Assembly: GCA_003228965.1 (NCBI GenBank)
Contig: QIGP01000201.1
Location: 1 to 6,429, forward strand
Reading direction: 5' to 3'
Length of the DNA stretch: 6,429 bases
From: Gammaproteobacteria bacterium
GTDB lineage: Bacteria; Pseudomonadota; Gammaproteobacteria; Steroidobacterales; SZUA-146
Shown piece by piece: positions 1-5,559 of the stretch. The notes beneath the pieces were generated by a model, which searched no databases, was not told the DNA's origin, and saw only the letters and a list, made by a program, of their open reading frames with translations. A program made the translations under genes and the position numbers. Numbering within the stretch: the first letter of the stretch is position 1; every line of letters begins with the position of its first letter.

Positions 1-293
1 GCAGCAACATTGTGATGATGGTCTGGGAAGACCATGCCTATGGCCTGATTGCCTGGAAACAGGAAACCCATTTTGGCCACCACACAGACTTATCCTTCAA
101 CAACCCGGACTGGAATATGCTGGCTCAGGCCTTTGGCTGGAACGGGCACTTCGTTGAGAACTCGGCCGACCTGGCTGGTATTCTGGAGCAGGCCTTTGAA
201 CAATCGGGGCCAAGTCTCGTTGTGATTCCTATTGATTATCGTGAGAACAACTTGTTAACCAAAAAGCTGGGCGAAATTCAATGCACGATTTAA
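1..293 (+). CDS. Acetolactate synthase large-subunit-like ThDP enzyme, C-terminal part only
   Basis: This is the last ~96 codons of a gene whose 5' part lies outside the window, read in the frame beginning at base 3. The segment VWEDHAYGLIAWKQ followed by DLSFNNPDWNMLAQAFG and the tail GPSLVVIPIDYREN matches the C-terminal ThDP/Mg-binding domain of acetolactate synthase-type enzymes, closest in style to the catabolic AlsS group. Such enzymes join two pyruvates with loss of CO2 to make 2-acetolactate; related ThDP enzymes decarboxylate other 2-oxoacids. The GDG...N cofactor motif and the FAD or quinone-like domains would lie upstream, so the exact substrate cannot be judged. The stop codon TAA at 291-293 lies inside the next gene, implying coupled translation with the aldehyde dehydrogenase. 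Family assignment is strong; the claim that acetolactate is the product is moderate. Confidence 0.85.
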   Translation, partial: SNIVMMVWEDHAYGLIAWKQETHFGHHTDLSFNNPDWNMLAQAFGWNGHFVENSADLAGILEQAFEQSGPSLVVIPIDYRENNLLTKKLGEIQCTI

Positions 294-1711
294 TGCTGCA
301 AAGTGGCCGTCCTGCCGCAGGCACACTGATCGTCGTGTCGCCTTTCGATGGTCGGGAACTTGACCAGATACCCACAGCAGGCTTGGACCACGTTGAAGAT
401 GCACTGATAGTGGCCAACGATACGTTCCGAAATCGATCAAAGTGGCTGTCCATTCCAGAGCGTCTAAACATTCTGGAAAAAACGGCACATATAATGAGTT
501 CGCAGATCGAAGAACTCACCATGCTTGCTGCCAGTGAAGGTGGCAAACCGCTGGCCGACTCCAGGGCCGAGGTTGTTCGAGCCATTGACGGCGTGCGGTT
601 GTGTGGCGAAACACTCCGCTCTCACCACGGCAACGTAATTCCCTTAGGCACAACTCCCGCCACAACCGGGCGTTTGGCCTTTACGCAAAAAGAACCCATT
701 GGGGTTGTGGTTGCGGTGAGCGCGTTTAACCACCCGCTCAATCTCATTGTCCACCAGGTAACTCCTGCTGTTGCCACTGGTTGCCCTGCCATTGTTAAAC
801 CTGCAGGCGACACGCCGCTTTCGTGTCTTCGGTTCGTGGAAATTTTACGCGAGGCTGGCTTGCCGAATGAGTACTGTCAGGTGGCCATCGCCAACGATAT
901 GGCTACCGCAGAAAAATTGGTCACCGATTCACGAGTTAGTTTTTTCAGTTTTATCGGCAGTGCAAAAGTTGGCTGGATGTTGCGCTCGAAACTCTCACCC
1001 GGCACCCGCTGTGCCTTGGAACACGGTGGCGTGGCCCCGCTAATTATTGCTCCCCCATACGACGAAGAAGCAGCGATGGCAGCCATTTTAAAAGGTGGCT
1101 TCTATCACGCTGGCCAGGTATGCGTATCCGTTCAACGGGTCTACGCTCCTGGTAAAACGGCCGCTAAACTTGCTAAGACGCTTGCCGAAAGAGCAAGCGA
1201 GCTAAACGTTGGTGCGCCCGAACTAGAGTCAACACAAGTCGGGCCCATTATCCGCCCACAAGAAGTTGAGCGTATAGCTTCCTGGGTTGATGAAGCCGTC
1301 ACCGAAGGTGCAACACTACTGTGCGGAGGAAAGAAACTCCCCAACAATTGCTACGCACCTACCGTCTTGCTTAACCCGTCTCCTCAATCGAAAATTAGCC
1401 TCCAGGAAGTATTTGGCCCGGTTGTTTGTGTATACAGCTACGAGAGCCTGGACAAGGCTGTTGCCGACGCCAACAGTCTGCCGGTGTCATTTCAAGCGGC
1501 TGTCTTTTCGAATGACATTAACGTTGCTACAAGTTTGTATCACGCTCTGGATGCATCGGCTGTCATGATTAATGACCACACTGCGTTTAGAGACGATGTC
1601 ATGCCATTTGCCGGATTACGTGAATCAGGTCTTGGTGTCGGCGGAATACCCTACACAATGGAAGACATGCAAATCGACAAAATGCTGGTGATTAAAAAGC
1701 TGGTTCAGTAG
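281..1711 (+). CDS. NAD(P)-dependent aldehyde dehydrogenase
   Basis: This 476-residue protein has the usual length of the ALDH superfamily and should be a cytoplasmic enzyme oxidising an aldehyde to a carboxylate with NAD(P). The landmarks are in order: the oxyanion-hole Asn in AFNHP (N150), the cofactor-binding lysine in IVKPAGDTP (K173), the FIGSAKVG nucleotide-binding turn (224-231), the general base Glu in LEHGG (E247), the nucleophile Cys in HAGQVCVSVQRVY (C281), and EVFGP (376-380). The GQVCVSVQRVY context resembles the lactaldehyde/phosphonoacetaldehyde/Y4uC-like ALDH group, but the substrate is not readable from sequence. LEHGG in place of the common LELGG is a mild variation that keeps the Glu. 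ATG 281 overlaps the upstream gene by 13 bases. An in-frame ATG at 293 sits in the sequence TAATG on the upstream stop codon and is an equally good start, since neither has a strong Shine-Dalgarno. Pairing with a ThDP enzyme suggests the aldehyde comes from, or feeds, that reaction (inference). Confidence 0.92.
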   Translation: MHDLMLQSGRPAAGTLIVVSPFDGRELDQIPTAGLDHVEDALIVANDTFRNRSKWLSIPERLNILEKTAHIMSSQIEELTMLAASEGGKPLADSRAEVVRAIDGVRLCGETLRSHHGNVIPLGTTPATTGRLAFTQKEPIGVVVAVSAFNHPLNLIVHQVTPAVATGCPAIVKPAGDTPLSCLRFVEILREAGLPNEYCQVAIANDMATAEKLVTDSRVSFFSFIGSAKVGWMLRSKLSPGTRCALEHGGVAPLIIAPPYDEEAAMAAILKGGFYHAGQVCVSVQRVYAPGKTAAKLAKTLAERASELNVGAPELESTQVGPIIRPQEVERIASWVDEAVTEGATLLCGGKKLPNNCYAPTVLLNPSPQSKISLQEVFGPVVCVYSYESLDKAVADANSLPVSFQAAVFSNDINVATSLYHALDASAVMINDHTAFRDDVMPFAGLRESGLGVGGIPYTMEDMQIDKMLVIKKLVQ

Positions 1712-1800
1712 TTCTGGGCCTGTCAGACCTACACCAGGTTGCAACGGCGTTCTAACCGAGGTTGAGCTCCTACCGCGTCTGATTGGACGCAATCGCAAAA

Positions 1801-2016
1801 TCAATCCTGTTTAAGTTTCGCTCGAATGTACGCGTCCACTTCTGCTTCCAATATAGGCAAAGGCATCGCACCCTTACCAATAGCCACGTCGTGAAAATCA
1901 CGAATGTCATACGCGTCTCCAAGAGCAGTTTCAGCTCTATCTCGCAGCTCAAGAATCTTGATCATGCCAACCTTGTAGCCCAGGGCCTGTCCTGGCCAGA
2001 CAAAAAAGCGTTGGGG
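1801..2016 (-). pseudogene. DUF885-family peptidase remnant, C-terminal end only
   Basis: Read on the minus strand, the bases from 2016 down to 1801 are open and end in TGA (1803-1801). From W at 1998 they encode WPGQALGYKVG, then ELRDRAETALGDAYD, then GAMPLPILEAEVDAYI. This is the C-terminal end of a DUF885 protein (PF05960): the intact gene at 3340-5205 has WPGQACGYKVG and GAVPMSVLERVIDEY at the same place. The remnant has ~65 codons from that Trp against 63 in the intact gene, so the C-terminus is complete. By eye about 40% of residues are identical, so it is a diverged relative and not a recent duplicate. Everything upstream, including the HEAxPGH catalytic part, is missing: an in-frame TGA lies at 2017-2019 and no start codon or further homology is visible. 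Homology fades at about 2001-2007, next to a GCGTTGGGGTCA sequence. It converges on the aldehyde dehydrogenase gene and is probably not functional. Confidence 0.85.
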
Positions 2017-2036
2017 TCAGAGTACATCTTAATGCG
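2008..2036 (+). repeat. GGGGTCAGAGTAC motif at the break of the DUF885 remnant
   Basis: The sequence GCGTTGGGGTCAGAGTAC (2008-2025) begins where DUF885 homology stops. Its first 12 bases match the start of the 43-bp repeats at 3147 and 3192 (GCGTCGGGGTCA) with one difference, and GGGGTCAGAGT resembles GGAGTCAGAGT at 6167-6177. I read it as the edge of a degenerate repeat or insertion. No second edge is visible before the Nudix gene, so the full extent is unknown. Confidence 0.4.
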
Positions 2037-2093
2037 AAAACACCTGGTTTCCCAAGGTTTCCAGATTAACAACACATGAATTAGATACTTAAC

Positions 2094-2642
2094 TCAGAAA
2101 GCCAGGGGTGACTGCCCGTAGAGTTTGCTTAGAAATCTGGCCATCTGTTTGTCAGAGCGTTCCAACGGCACGGCGTTCTTGTGAAACCACTTAACTGAAT
2201 GAAACTCAGACGCGTCATAGGTAAGTTTTGCTTCGCGGCTCCCTTTCAGGGCATACCATATCGATACGTCCACGTGACCGGCTGTCTTGCCGACCGTTTC
2301 TGTCATCGTAAGAAACAAAGGCTCGTCGTAAAGAAACTCTCCGTCGATACCTAGCTCTTCTTTGGCCTCGCGCAAAGCGGTGGTCTTGGGATGCTCTCCT
2401 GGTTCGACATGCCCTCCGGTCGGAAGCCACAGCTCGGCGTTAATGTGATCAACGAGAAGTATGTACTCTTCATCGACAACCGCGAAATAAGACACGAGGT
2501 GTTGTCGTGGCGTTGCCGGTTTCTCGAGTCGGCAAATTTCAACGCCCGTATCAATCCAGGCGAGAATTTCCACCTGGTCCTTTCGCTCGGTTTCGTCTAA
2601 AGGATTGACAAGAGATATTTCTTTGCGAATGGCCGCTCGCAT
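2094..2642 (-). CDS. Nudix hydrolase
   Basis: This 182-residue cytoplasmic protein has a complete Nudix box, GX5EX7REUXEEXGU, at residues 77-99: G77, E83, R91-E92, E95-E96, G98, I99. Nudix enzymes hydrolyse a nucleoside diphosphate linked to another group (NDP-X) using Mg or Mn bound by the box glutamates. The core domain runs from about residue 47 (HLVSYFAVVDEEYILLVDH) to about 165, with LWLPTGGHVEPGE leading into the helix. About 45 residues precede the core, with WIDTGVEICRLEKPATP linking the two; this extension is common in a group of uncharacterised bacterial Nudix proteins. Substrate cannot be inferred: an 8-oxo-dGTP-type sanitising role is only one option. The start ATG (2642-2640) lacks a clear Shine-Dalgarno and is preceded by a possible RNA hairpin. 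The stop TGA (2096-2094) lies ~75 bases from the DUF885 break. It appears to be a single-gene unit. Confidence 0.93.
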   Translation of the reverse strand: MRAAIRKEISLVNPLDETERKDQVEILAWIDTGVEICRLEKPATPRQHLVSYFAVVDEEYILLVDHINAELWLPTGGHVEPGEHPKTTALREAKEELGIDGEFLYDEPLFLTMTETVGKTAGHVDVSIWYALKGSREAKLTYDASEFHSVKWFHKNAVPLERSDKQMARFLSKLYGQSPLAF

Positions 2643-2648
2643 CAGGCG

Positions 2649-2699
2649 GTTGGGCGAACTAAATACATGGAGGCTACCCCTCTAATGCTCTTGCCCAAC
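2649..2699 (-). promoter_or_regulatory. Possible hairpin in the Nudix mRNA leader
   Basis: In the predicted minus-strand transcript, GTTGGGC (2699-2693) can pair with GCCCAAC (2655-2649), and an inner GAGG/CCTC stem (2682-2679 with 2673-2670) sits in the loop. The outer stem ends 6 bases before the ATG, where the ribosome binding site should be. The GTTGGGC strand overlaps one half of the inverted repeat at 2690-2697. This might limit translation; no known riboswitch family is recognised. Confidence 0.3.
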
Positions 2700-2707
2700 T
2701 GGCTAGA

Positions 2708-2735
2708 AATATAGCGAGTGCTACAATATGGGCAA
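2708..2735 (-). promoter_or_regulatory. Putative sigma-70 promoter of the Nudix gene
   Basis: On the minus strand, TTGCCC (2735-2730) is followed after 16 bases by TATATT (2713-2708), a fair -35/-10 pair. Transcription would start near 2701, giving a ~60-base leader. An 8-bp perfect inverted repeat, CTTGCCCA (2690-2697) with TGGGCAAG (2729-2736), brackets the -10 region and overlaps the -35, as a repressor site might. This is based on sequence fit only. Confidence 0.35.
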
Positions 2736-2880
2736 GCCAGGCAAATTCTAACCGACCGAAATGAATCGATGGTTTTATTATGATTTATTTTGAAGTGATA
2801 TAGTTGAGCGCTTGCCATAGAGTATTTTAGCACAACGTAGAACAGGTCCAGTTCTTTCTTTGGAATGTATATTCTTCAGT

Positions 2881-2926
2881 TTGACTGGTAAGTTAAAGAG
2901 TTCTACCAATAAATTGGTACAGTCAA
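2881..2926. promoter_or_regulatory. Nested inverted repeats, operator-like
   Basis: The outer arms TTGACTG (2881-2887) and CAGTCAA (2920-2926) are perfect complements. Inside them lies TACCAATAAATTGGTA (2904-2919), two 7-bp perfect arms around two bases. TTGACT at 2881-2886 is also a good -35 hexamer, although the hexamer 17 bases on (TACCAA) is a poor -10. The block sits 50 bases before the ATG at 2976, a typical place for a dimeric regulator. The regulator is not known, and there is no regulator gene in the window. Confidence 0.45.
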
Positions 2927-3146
2927 GTAGGCTTGGCTTTCAGTTTAATAACAATAGAAACAAGCAGGGGGAAATATGTCTGAAGCCGATTCAAACAAAC
3001 CAACTATTTGTACTTCGCCCGAAGTTCAACCGCGAAGGGGTGGCTGGGCTAACTCGCCCTCTACTCTCGAACCCAATTCCGGTCGAACGCGAACGGCAAT
3101 CGGCATTGTCAAAGCATTGTTGAAACCCGATTACACGCTTGGGGGC

Positions 3147-3189
3147 GCGTCGGGGTCAAGTCTACCCATTACTCATTTTTTACTGTTGA
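3147..3189 (+). repeat. 43-bp direct repeat, copy 1
   Basis: This copy starts GCGTCGGGGTCAAG and ends TTTACTGTTGA. It is identical to the copy at 3192-3234 and separated from it by two bases (AG). The 45-base period equals 15 codons, so an open frame passes through both copies unchanged. Confidence 0.95.
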
Positions 3190-3191
3190 AG

Positions 3192-3234
3192 GCGTCGGGG
3201 TCAAGTCTACCCATTACTCATTTTTTACTGTTGA
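3192..3234 (+). repeat. 43-bp direct repeat, copy 2
   Basis: This is a base-for-base duplicate of 3147-3189. Bases 3198-3225 are the perfect complement of the inverted copy at 3260-3287. The lack of any difference between the two copies suggests a recent duplication or ongoing slippage. Confidence 0.95.
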
Positions 3235-3260
3235 TAGTAGAAGACCCGGTAAGGTGTATA
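3231..3260 (+). promoter_or_regulatory. Weak candidate promoter for the DUF885 gene inside the repeat element
   Basis: TTGATA (3231-3236) lies 18 bases before TGTATA (3255-3260), within TGTATAAAAAT; TATAAA at 3257 fits better as a -10 but is spaced 20 bases. Transcription would begin near 3268 and read through the inverted copy into the ATG at 3340. No better pair is obvious closer to that gene. This is hexamer matching only. Confidence 0.25.
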
Positions 3261-3287
3261 AAAATGAGTAATGGGTAGACTTGACCC
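3260..3287 (-). repeat. Inverted copy of the repeat core (28 bp)
   Basis: It begins AAAAATGAGTAATGGG and ends GACTTGACCC. It is the exact reverse complement of 3153-3180 and of 3198-3225. It lacks the GCGTC end and the TACTGTTGA end of the direct copies, so it covers only the core of the unit. Confidence 0.95.
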
Positions 3288-3339
3288 TTGCTCTTGCAAT
3301 GGGCCACAGTGAAGCTTTCACCACTATCGGGAATCAGAC

Positions 3340-5205
3340 ATGTCCTTGACACGCCGAACCCTGCTCGCCACTTCCGTGGCTGCTGCAGTTACCGCTCTTT
3401 TACCAGCATGCGGTGACAAGACCGCTCAAATCGCAGTGCCCGCTAGCGAATCGCCAGAATCTGACACACTCACCGCCGCGAAAATTCTGCTTGAACAAGC
3501 TACCGATTTTCTCGTAGAGGCCTATCCGGAGACTGCAACGAGCGCCGGCATAGACAAAGGAAAATACGCACACCTAAAAGCCAGGCTCACTGACCGCTCG
3601 GGCACGGGACAGGACCTGATCGAATCCAGTGTCAGAGATATCTTGGCGAGACTCAAAGCAATCAACACGTCTGAGCTACCGGCCGATGTCGGCCTGGATG
3701 TTGACGTAGTGCGCACTATGTTTAACACGGCCGAACAAGGGTTCGACTTCAAATTTGGCGACAATGCCATGCTTAATTACAATTGGTCTTACCGACCAAG
3801 TCCGTATGTGGTGGCACAAAACACAGGAGCGTTCATTGAAATACCGAGCTTTCTCGATGCGAGCCACAACATTGAGACTAAAGAAGATGTCGACGCCTAC
3901 CTGACTCGCCTTGAAGGCTATGCAGGCCAGCTCGACGGGGAAACAGGACGTGTCGTTAGGGACGGTGCCGACGGATACGTGCTGCCGGACTTCCTGTTGG
4001 AAAAGACCATCGGTCAATTGGAAGGTGCGCGTTCCAAAGCACCGCAAGACTGGGGGCTCGTCACGAGCTTTGTGAGTAAAGCTGCTACGCTGAACAGCGC
4101 GGCGGGTGCACAGGCGGTGTCAATTGCCAACGACAGAATTCTCCCGGCAGTTACAAGGCAAATTGATGCGCTGTCGGCTTTGAAATCAGAAGCAACCAGC
4201 GATGCAGGTATCTGGGCCAAACCGCGTGGTGACGAATACTACGACTGGGCTCTACGCGCCGGTACAACGACCAATATGTCCCCGAATGAAATCCACCAAA
4301 TGGGGCTCGATGAGCTAGCCAGCCTACAAGCCCGCATGGAACCAATTTTGCAAAACATCGGTTACACAAAAGGTACCGTAGGCGAACGCATGTCGGCACT
4401 AGGCGCAGATTCTCGCTACCACTTTGCCGACGGCGACAAAGGTCGCGCCGAAATCATGACGTTCATCGAAGATGCGGTAACGGAAATTCGTACTTTGATG
4501 CCCCAGGCCTTCGAAACTCAGGTGCCAGGATTTCTTGAAGTAACACGCATTGACCCTGAAGTTGAGGCTGGTGCACCAGGCGCTTACGGTGGTGCTGGTT
4601 CCATCGACGGAACTCAGCCAGGACATTTCTGGATTAACCTGCGGACACCCGCACTGCACAACAAGTTCAATCTCAAAGACCTGACCTACCACGAGGCCAT
4701 TCCAGGTCATGTCTGGCAGGCAGAATACACGTTCAAACAACCGCTAATCCGTTCCCTGTTGGCGTTCAACGCCTACTCGGAAGGTTGGGCCTTGTATGCA
4801 CAGCAAATAGCCGATGAGCTCGGTGTTTACGACGAGTTTCCTGTAGGTCGTCTAGGCTATCTGCAATCGTTGGCGTTCCGCGCCTGCCGCCTTGTGGTGG
4901 ACACGGGGCTGCACGCAAAACGCTGGACACGCGAAGAAGCTAACACCTGGTTCGTAGCAAACAACGGTTCCAATCCGGAAGAAGTACGCGGTGAAGTAGA
5001 CCGATACTGTGCCTGGCCAGGACAAGCGTGCGGTTACAAAGTCGGGCATTCGGCGATCAACCGCTTGCGTGCAAGCGCGAAGAACTCGCTTGGAGACAAG
5101 TTCAACTACAAACGATTCAATGACGCGGTTGTGCTTGGAGGTGCCGTGCCAATGTCCGTGCTGGAACGGGTAATTGATGAGTATGTCGACGCAGAAAGTC
5201 ACTAG
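3340..5205 (+). CDS. DUF885-family putative zinc metallopeptidase, exported lipoprotein
   Basis: This 621-residue protein has the usual full length of DUF885 (PF05960), a family of predicted secreted metallopeptidases. The N-terminus LTRRTLLATSVAAAVTALLPAC has a twin-arginine pair (R5-R6), a hydrophobic stretch and a lipobox LPAC with the lipidated Cys at 24. It is therefore probably exported folded and anchored in a membrane facing the periplasm. The catalytic signature is YHEAIPGH (450-457: H451, E452, H457 as zinc and acid-base residues by analogy with HExxH enzymes), followed by YSEGWALY (479-486, E481 as likely third ligand). Other conserved parts are GSIDGTQPGHFWINL (420-434), DTGLHAKRWTREEA (521-534) and WPGQACGYKVG (559-569). 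The true peptide substrate is unknown. A modest GGGA (about 3329-3332) precedes the ATG. The gene stands alone downstream of the repeat element, and a broken relative lies at 1801-2016. Confidence 0.93.
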   Translation: MSLTRRTLLATSVAAAVTALLPACGDKTAQIAVPASESPESDTLTAAKILLEQATDFLVEAYPETATSAGIDKGKYAHLKARLTDRSGTGQDLIESSVRDILARLKAINTSELPADVGLDVDVVRTMFNTAEQGFDFKFGDNAMLNYNWSYRPSPYVVAQNTGAFIEIPSFLDASHNIETKEDVDAYLTRLEGYAGQLDGETGRVVRDGADGYVLPDFLLEKTIGQLEGARSKAPQDWGLVTSFVSKAATLNSAAGAQAVSIANDRILPAVTRQIDALSALKSEATSDAGIWAKPRGDEYYDWALRAGTTTNMSPNEIHQMGLDELASLQARMEPILQNIGYTKGTVGERMSALGADSRYHFADGDKGRAEIMTFIEDAVTEIRTLMPQAFETQVPGFLEVTRIDPEVEAGAPGAYGGAGSIDGTQPGHFWINLRTPALHNKFNLKDLTYHEAIPGHVWQAEYTFKQPLIRSLLAFNAYSEGWALYAQQIADELGVYDEFPVGRLGYLQSLAFRACRLVVDTGLHAKRWTREEANTWFVANNGSNPEEVRGEVDRYCAWPGQACGYKVGHSAINRLRASAKNSLGDKFNYKRFNDAVVLGGAVPMSVLERVIDEYVDAESH

Positions 5206-5245
5206 CGCCTTCAGAACGGCAACCGGTGTGAGGCAGGTTACTTGT

Positions 5246-5261
5246 AAAATTTGAAAATTTT
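5246..5261. repeat. A/T-only palindrome AAAATTTGAAAATTTT
   Basis: Two 7-base complementary arms (AAAATTT and AAATTTT) are separated by GA, starting 41 bases after the DUF885 stop codon. It is too A/T-rich and tight-looped to be a convincing intrinsic terminator. It may be a binding site or simply compositional. The rest of 5206-5348 shows no gene or clear signal. Confidence 0.3.
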
Positions 5262-5348
5262 CAGCACAAAATGCAGGAACATTCTTGTACAGGAATGACA
5301 CTGTTGGTTTCAACCGCGATTAAATTGTGTGAAAACACCGATTCGTCA

Positions 5349-5480
5349 TTGCGTATCAAAGCAGTGTTTTATCACGCCGGATGTCCGGTTTGTGCAGGGA
5401 TTGTATTCGTACCCGCTTTTATGATTGCCGGACAACCATTTCAGATTAATTTCGGGGCGAGCCTCGGCGATTTGAAATAA
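5349..5480 (+). pseudogene. Thioredoxin-like small protein with an internal deletion
   Basis: The frame reads LRIKAVFYHAGCPVC, then AGIVFVPAFMIAGQPFQ, then INFGASLGDLK and TAA (5478-5480). The first part is the start of a small thioredoxin-fold protein with a CPVC active site (Cys at 5382-5384 and 5391-5393). The last part is the C-terminal half, with the cis-proline region VPA and the ending INFGAS..DLK. As I recall this ~75-80-residue family, about 35-40 residues between CPVC and the VPA strand are absent, with the frame kept. The remaining ~43 residues cannot form a complete thioredoxin fold. No ATG fits the family start; TTG 5349 lies at the expected position but has no Shine-Dalgarno, and an upstream ATG at 5271 gives an unnatural 69-residue reading. 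It sits 87 bases before the redoxin gene on the same strand, suggesting a former redox gene pair. Confidence 0.6.
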
Positions 5481-5553
5481 AATCGAGATCTCTATCCAGC
5501 GGCCCACCTGAATGTGGTTCGCTGGGATACCGCGTTTCGACACAACGTGTTCC

Positions 5554-5559
5554 AGGAGG
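5554..5559 (+). promoter_or_regulatory. Strong ribosome binding site of the redoxin gene
   Basis: AGGAGG lies 8 bases before the ATG at 5568. It decides the start of the gene against an upstream in-frame GTG at 5514, which would add 18 residues with no family likeness. Confidence 0.9.

Larger units (their letters stand above)
2976..3278 (+). pseudogene. Truncated gene of unknown function, 3' part replaced by repeat DNA
   Basis: An ATG at 2976 follows a purine-rich AGGGGG (2966-2971) at a slightly short spacing of 4 bases. The first ~57 codons read like genuine coding sequence: a polar N-terminus (MSEADSNKPTICTSPEV), then GRTRTAIGIVKALLKPDYTLGG. From 3147 the frame enters the repeat element and encodes ASGSSLPITHFLLL twice, then stops at TAG (3276-3278) inside the inverted copy. 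I take the native gene to be cut at about 3146. The basic-hydrophobic end (IVKALLKPDYTLG) could be the lead-in to a first membrane helix, as in NapC/NirT-type cytochromes, but that is a weak guess and I do not recognise the family. No continuation is visible after the repeat. It could still be translated as a ~100-residue chimera. Confidence 0.45.
3147..3287. mobile_element. Repeat element: two direct copies and one inverted copy (REP/MITE-like)
   Basis: A 141-bp block is built from two 43-bp identical direct copies and a 28-bp inverted copy of their core (GGGTCAAGTCTACCC plus ATTACTCATTTTT). Copy 2 and the inverted copy can form a 28-bp perfect stem around a 34-base loop; copy 1 can compete for the same partner. 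There is no transposase gene in the window. The shape fits a non-autonomous element such as a REP/BIME or MITE mobilised from elsewhere. Similar GGGGTCA-led sequences occur near REP-associated tyrosine transposases in my recollection, which I cannot verify here. Insertion appears to have broken the gene beginning at 2976. Confidence 0.6.

Noticed and set aside
229..585. A 118-codon minus-strand open frame
   Set aside because: It is antisense to the 5' part of the aldehyde dehydrogenase gene and is low-complexity Ser-rich, as expected of a shadow frame.
1775..1790. GCGTC-TGATTG-GACGC hairpin after the aldehyde dehydrogenase
   Set aside because: A five-base stem with no T-run on either strand is too weak to call an intrinsic terminator.
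2041..2062. Doubled GGTTTCC inside CTGG...CCAG
   Set aside because: The short repeat and four-base stem downstream of the Nudix stop are not convincing as a terminator or mobile-element end.
1783..2079. A 98-codon open frame on the plus strand
   Set aside because: It lies opposite the DUF885 remnant, whose minus-strand reading has clear family motifs; the plus-strand protein looks like nothing known.
2839..2855. AGAAC-N7-GTTCT inverted repeat
   Set aside because: Five-base arms are short and the spacing does not match a LexA or other operator that I know; it could be chance.
2860..3123. An 87-codon plus-strand frame overlapping the gene start at 2976
   Set aside because: It has no ribosome binding site, crosses the palindromic operator-like block, and lacks the coding character of the 2976 frame.
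3147..3287. Possible CRISPR array
   Set aside because: There are only two direct copies separated by two bases with no spacers, plus an inverted copy; no cas genes are present.
4852..5313. A 153-codon minus-strand open frame
   Set aside because: It is antisense to the conserved C-terminal half of the DUF885 gene, with no motif and no ribosome binding site.
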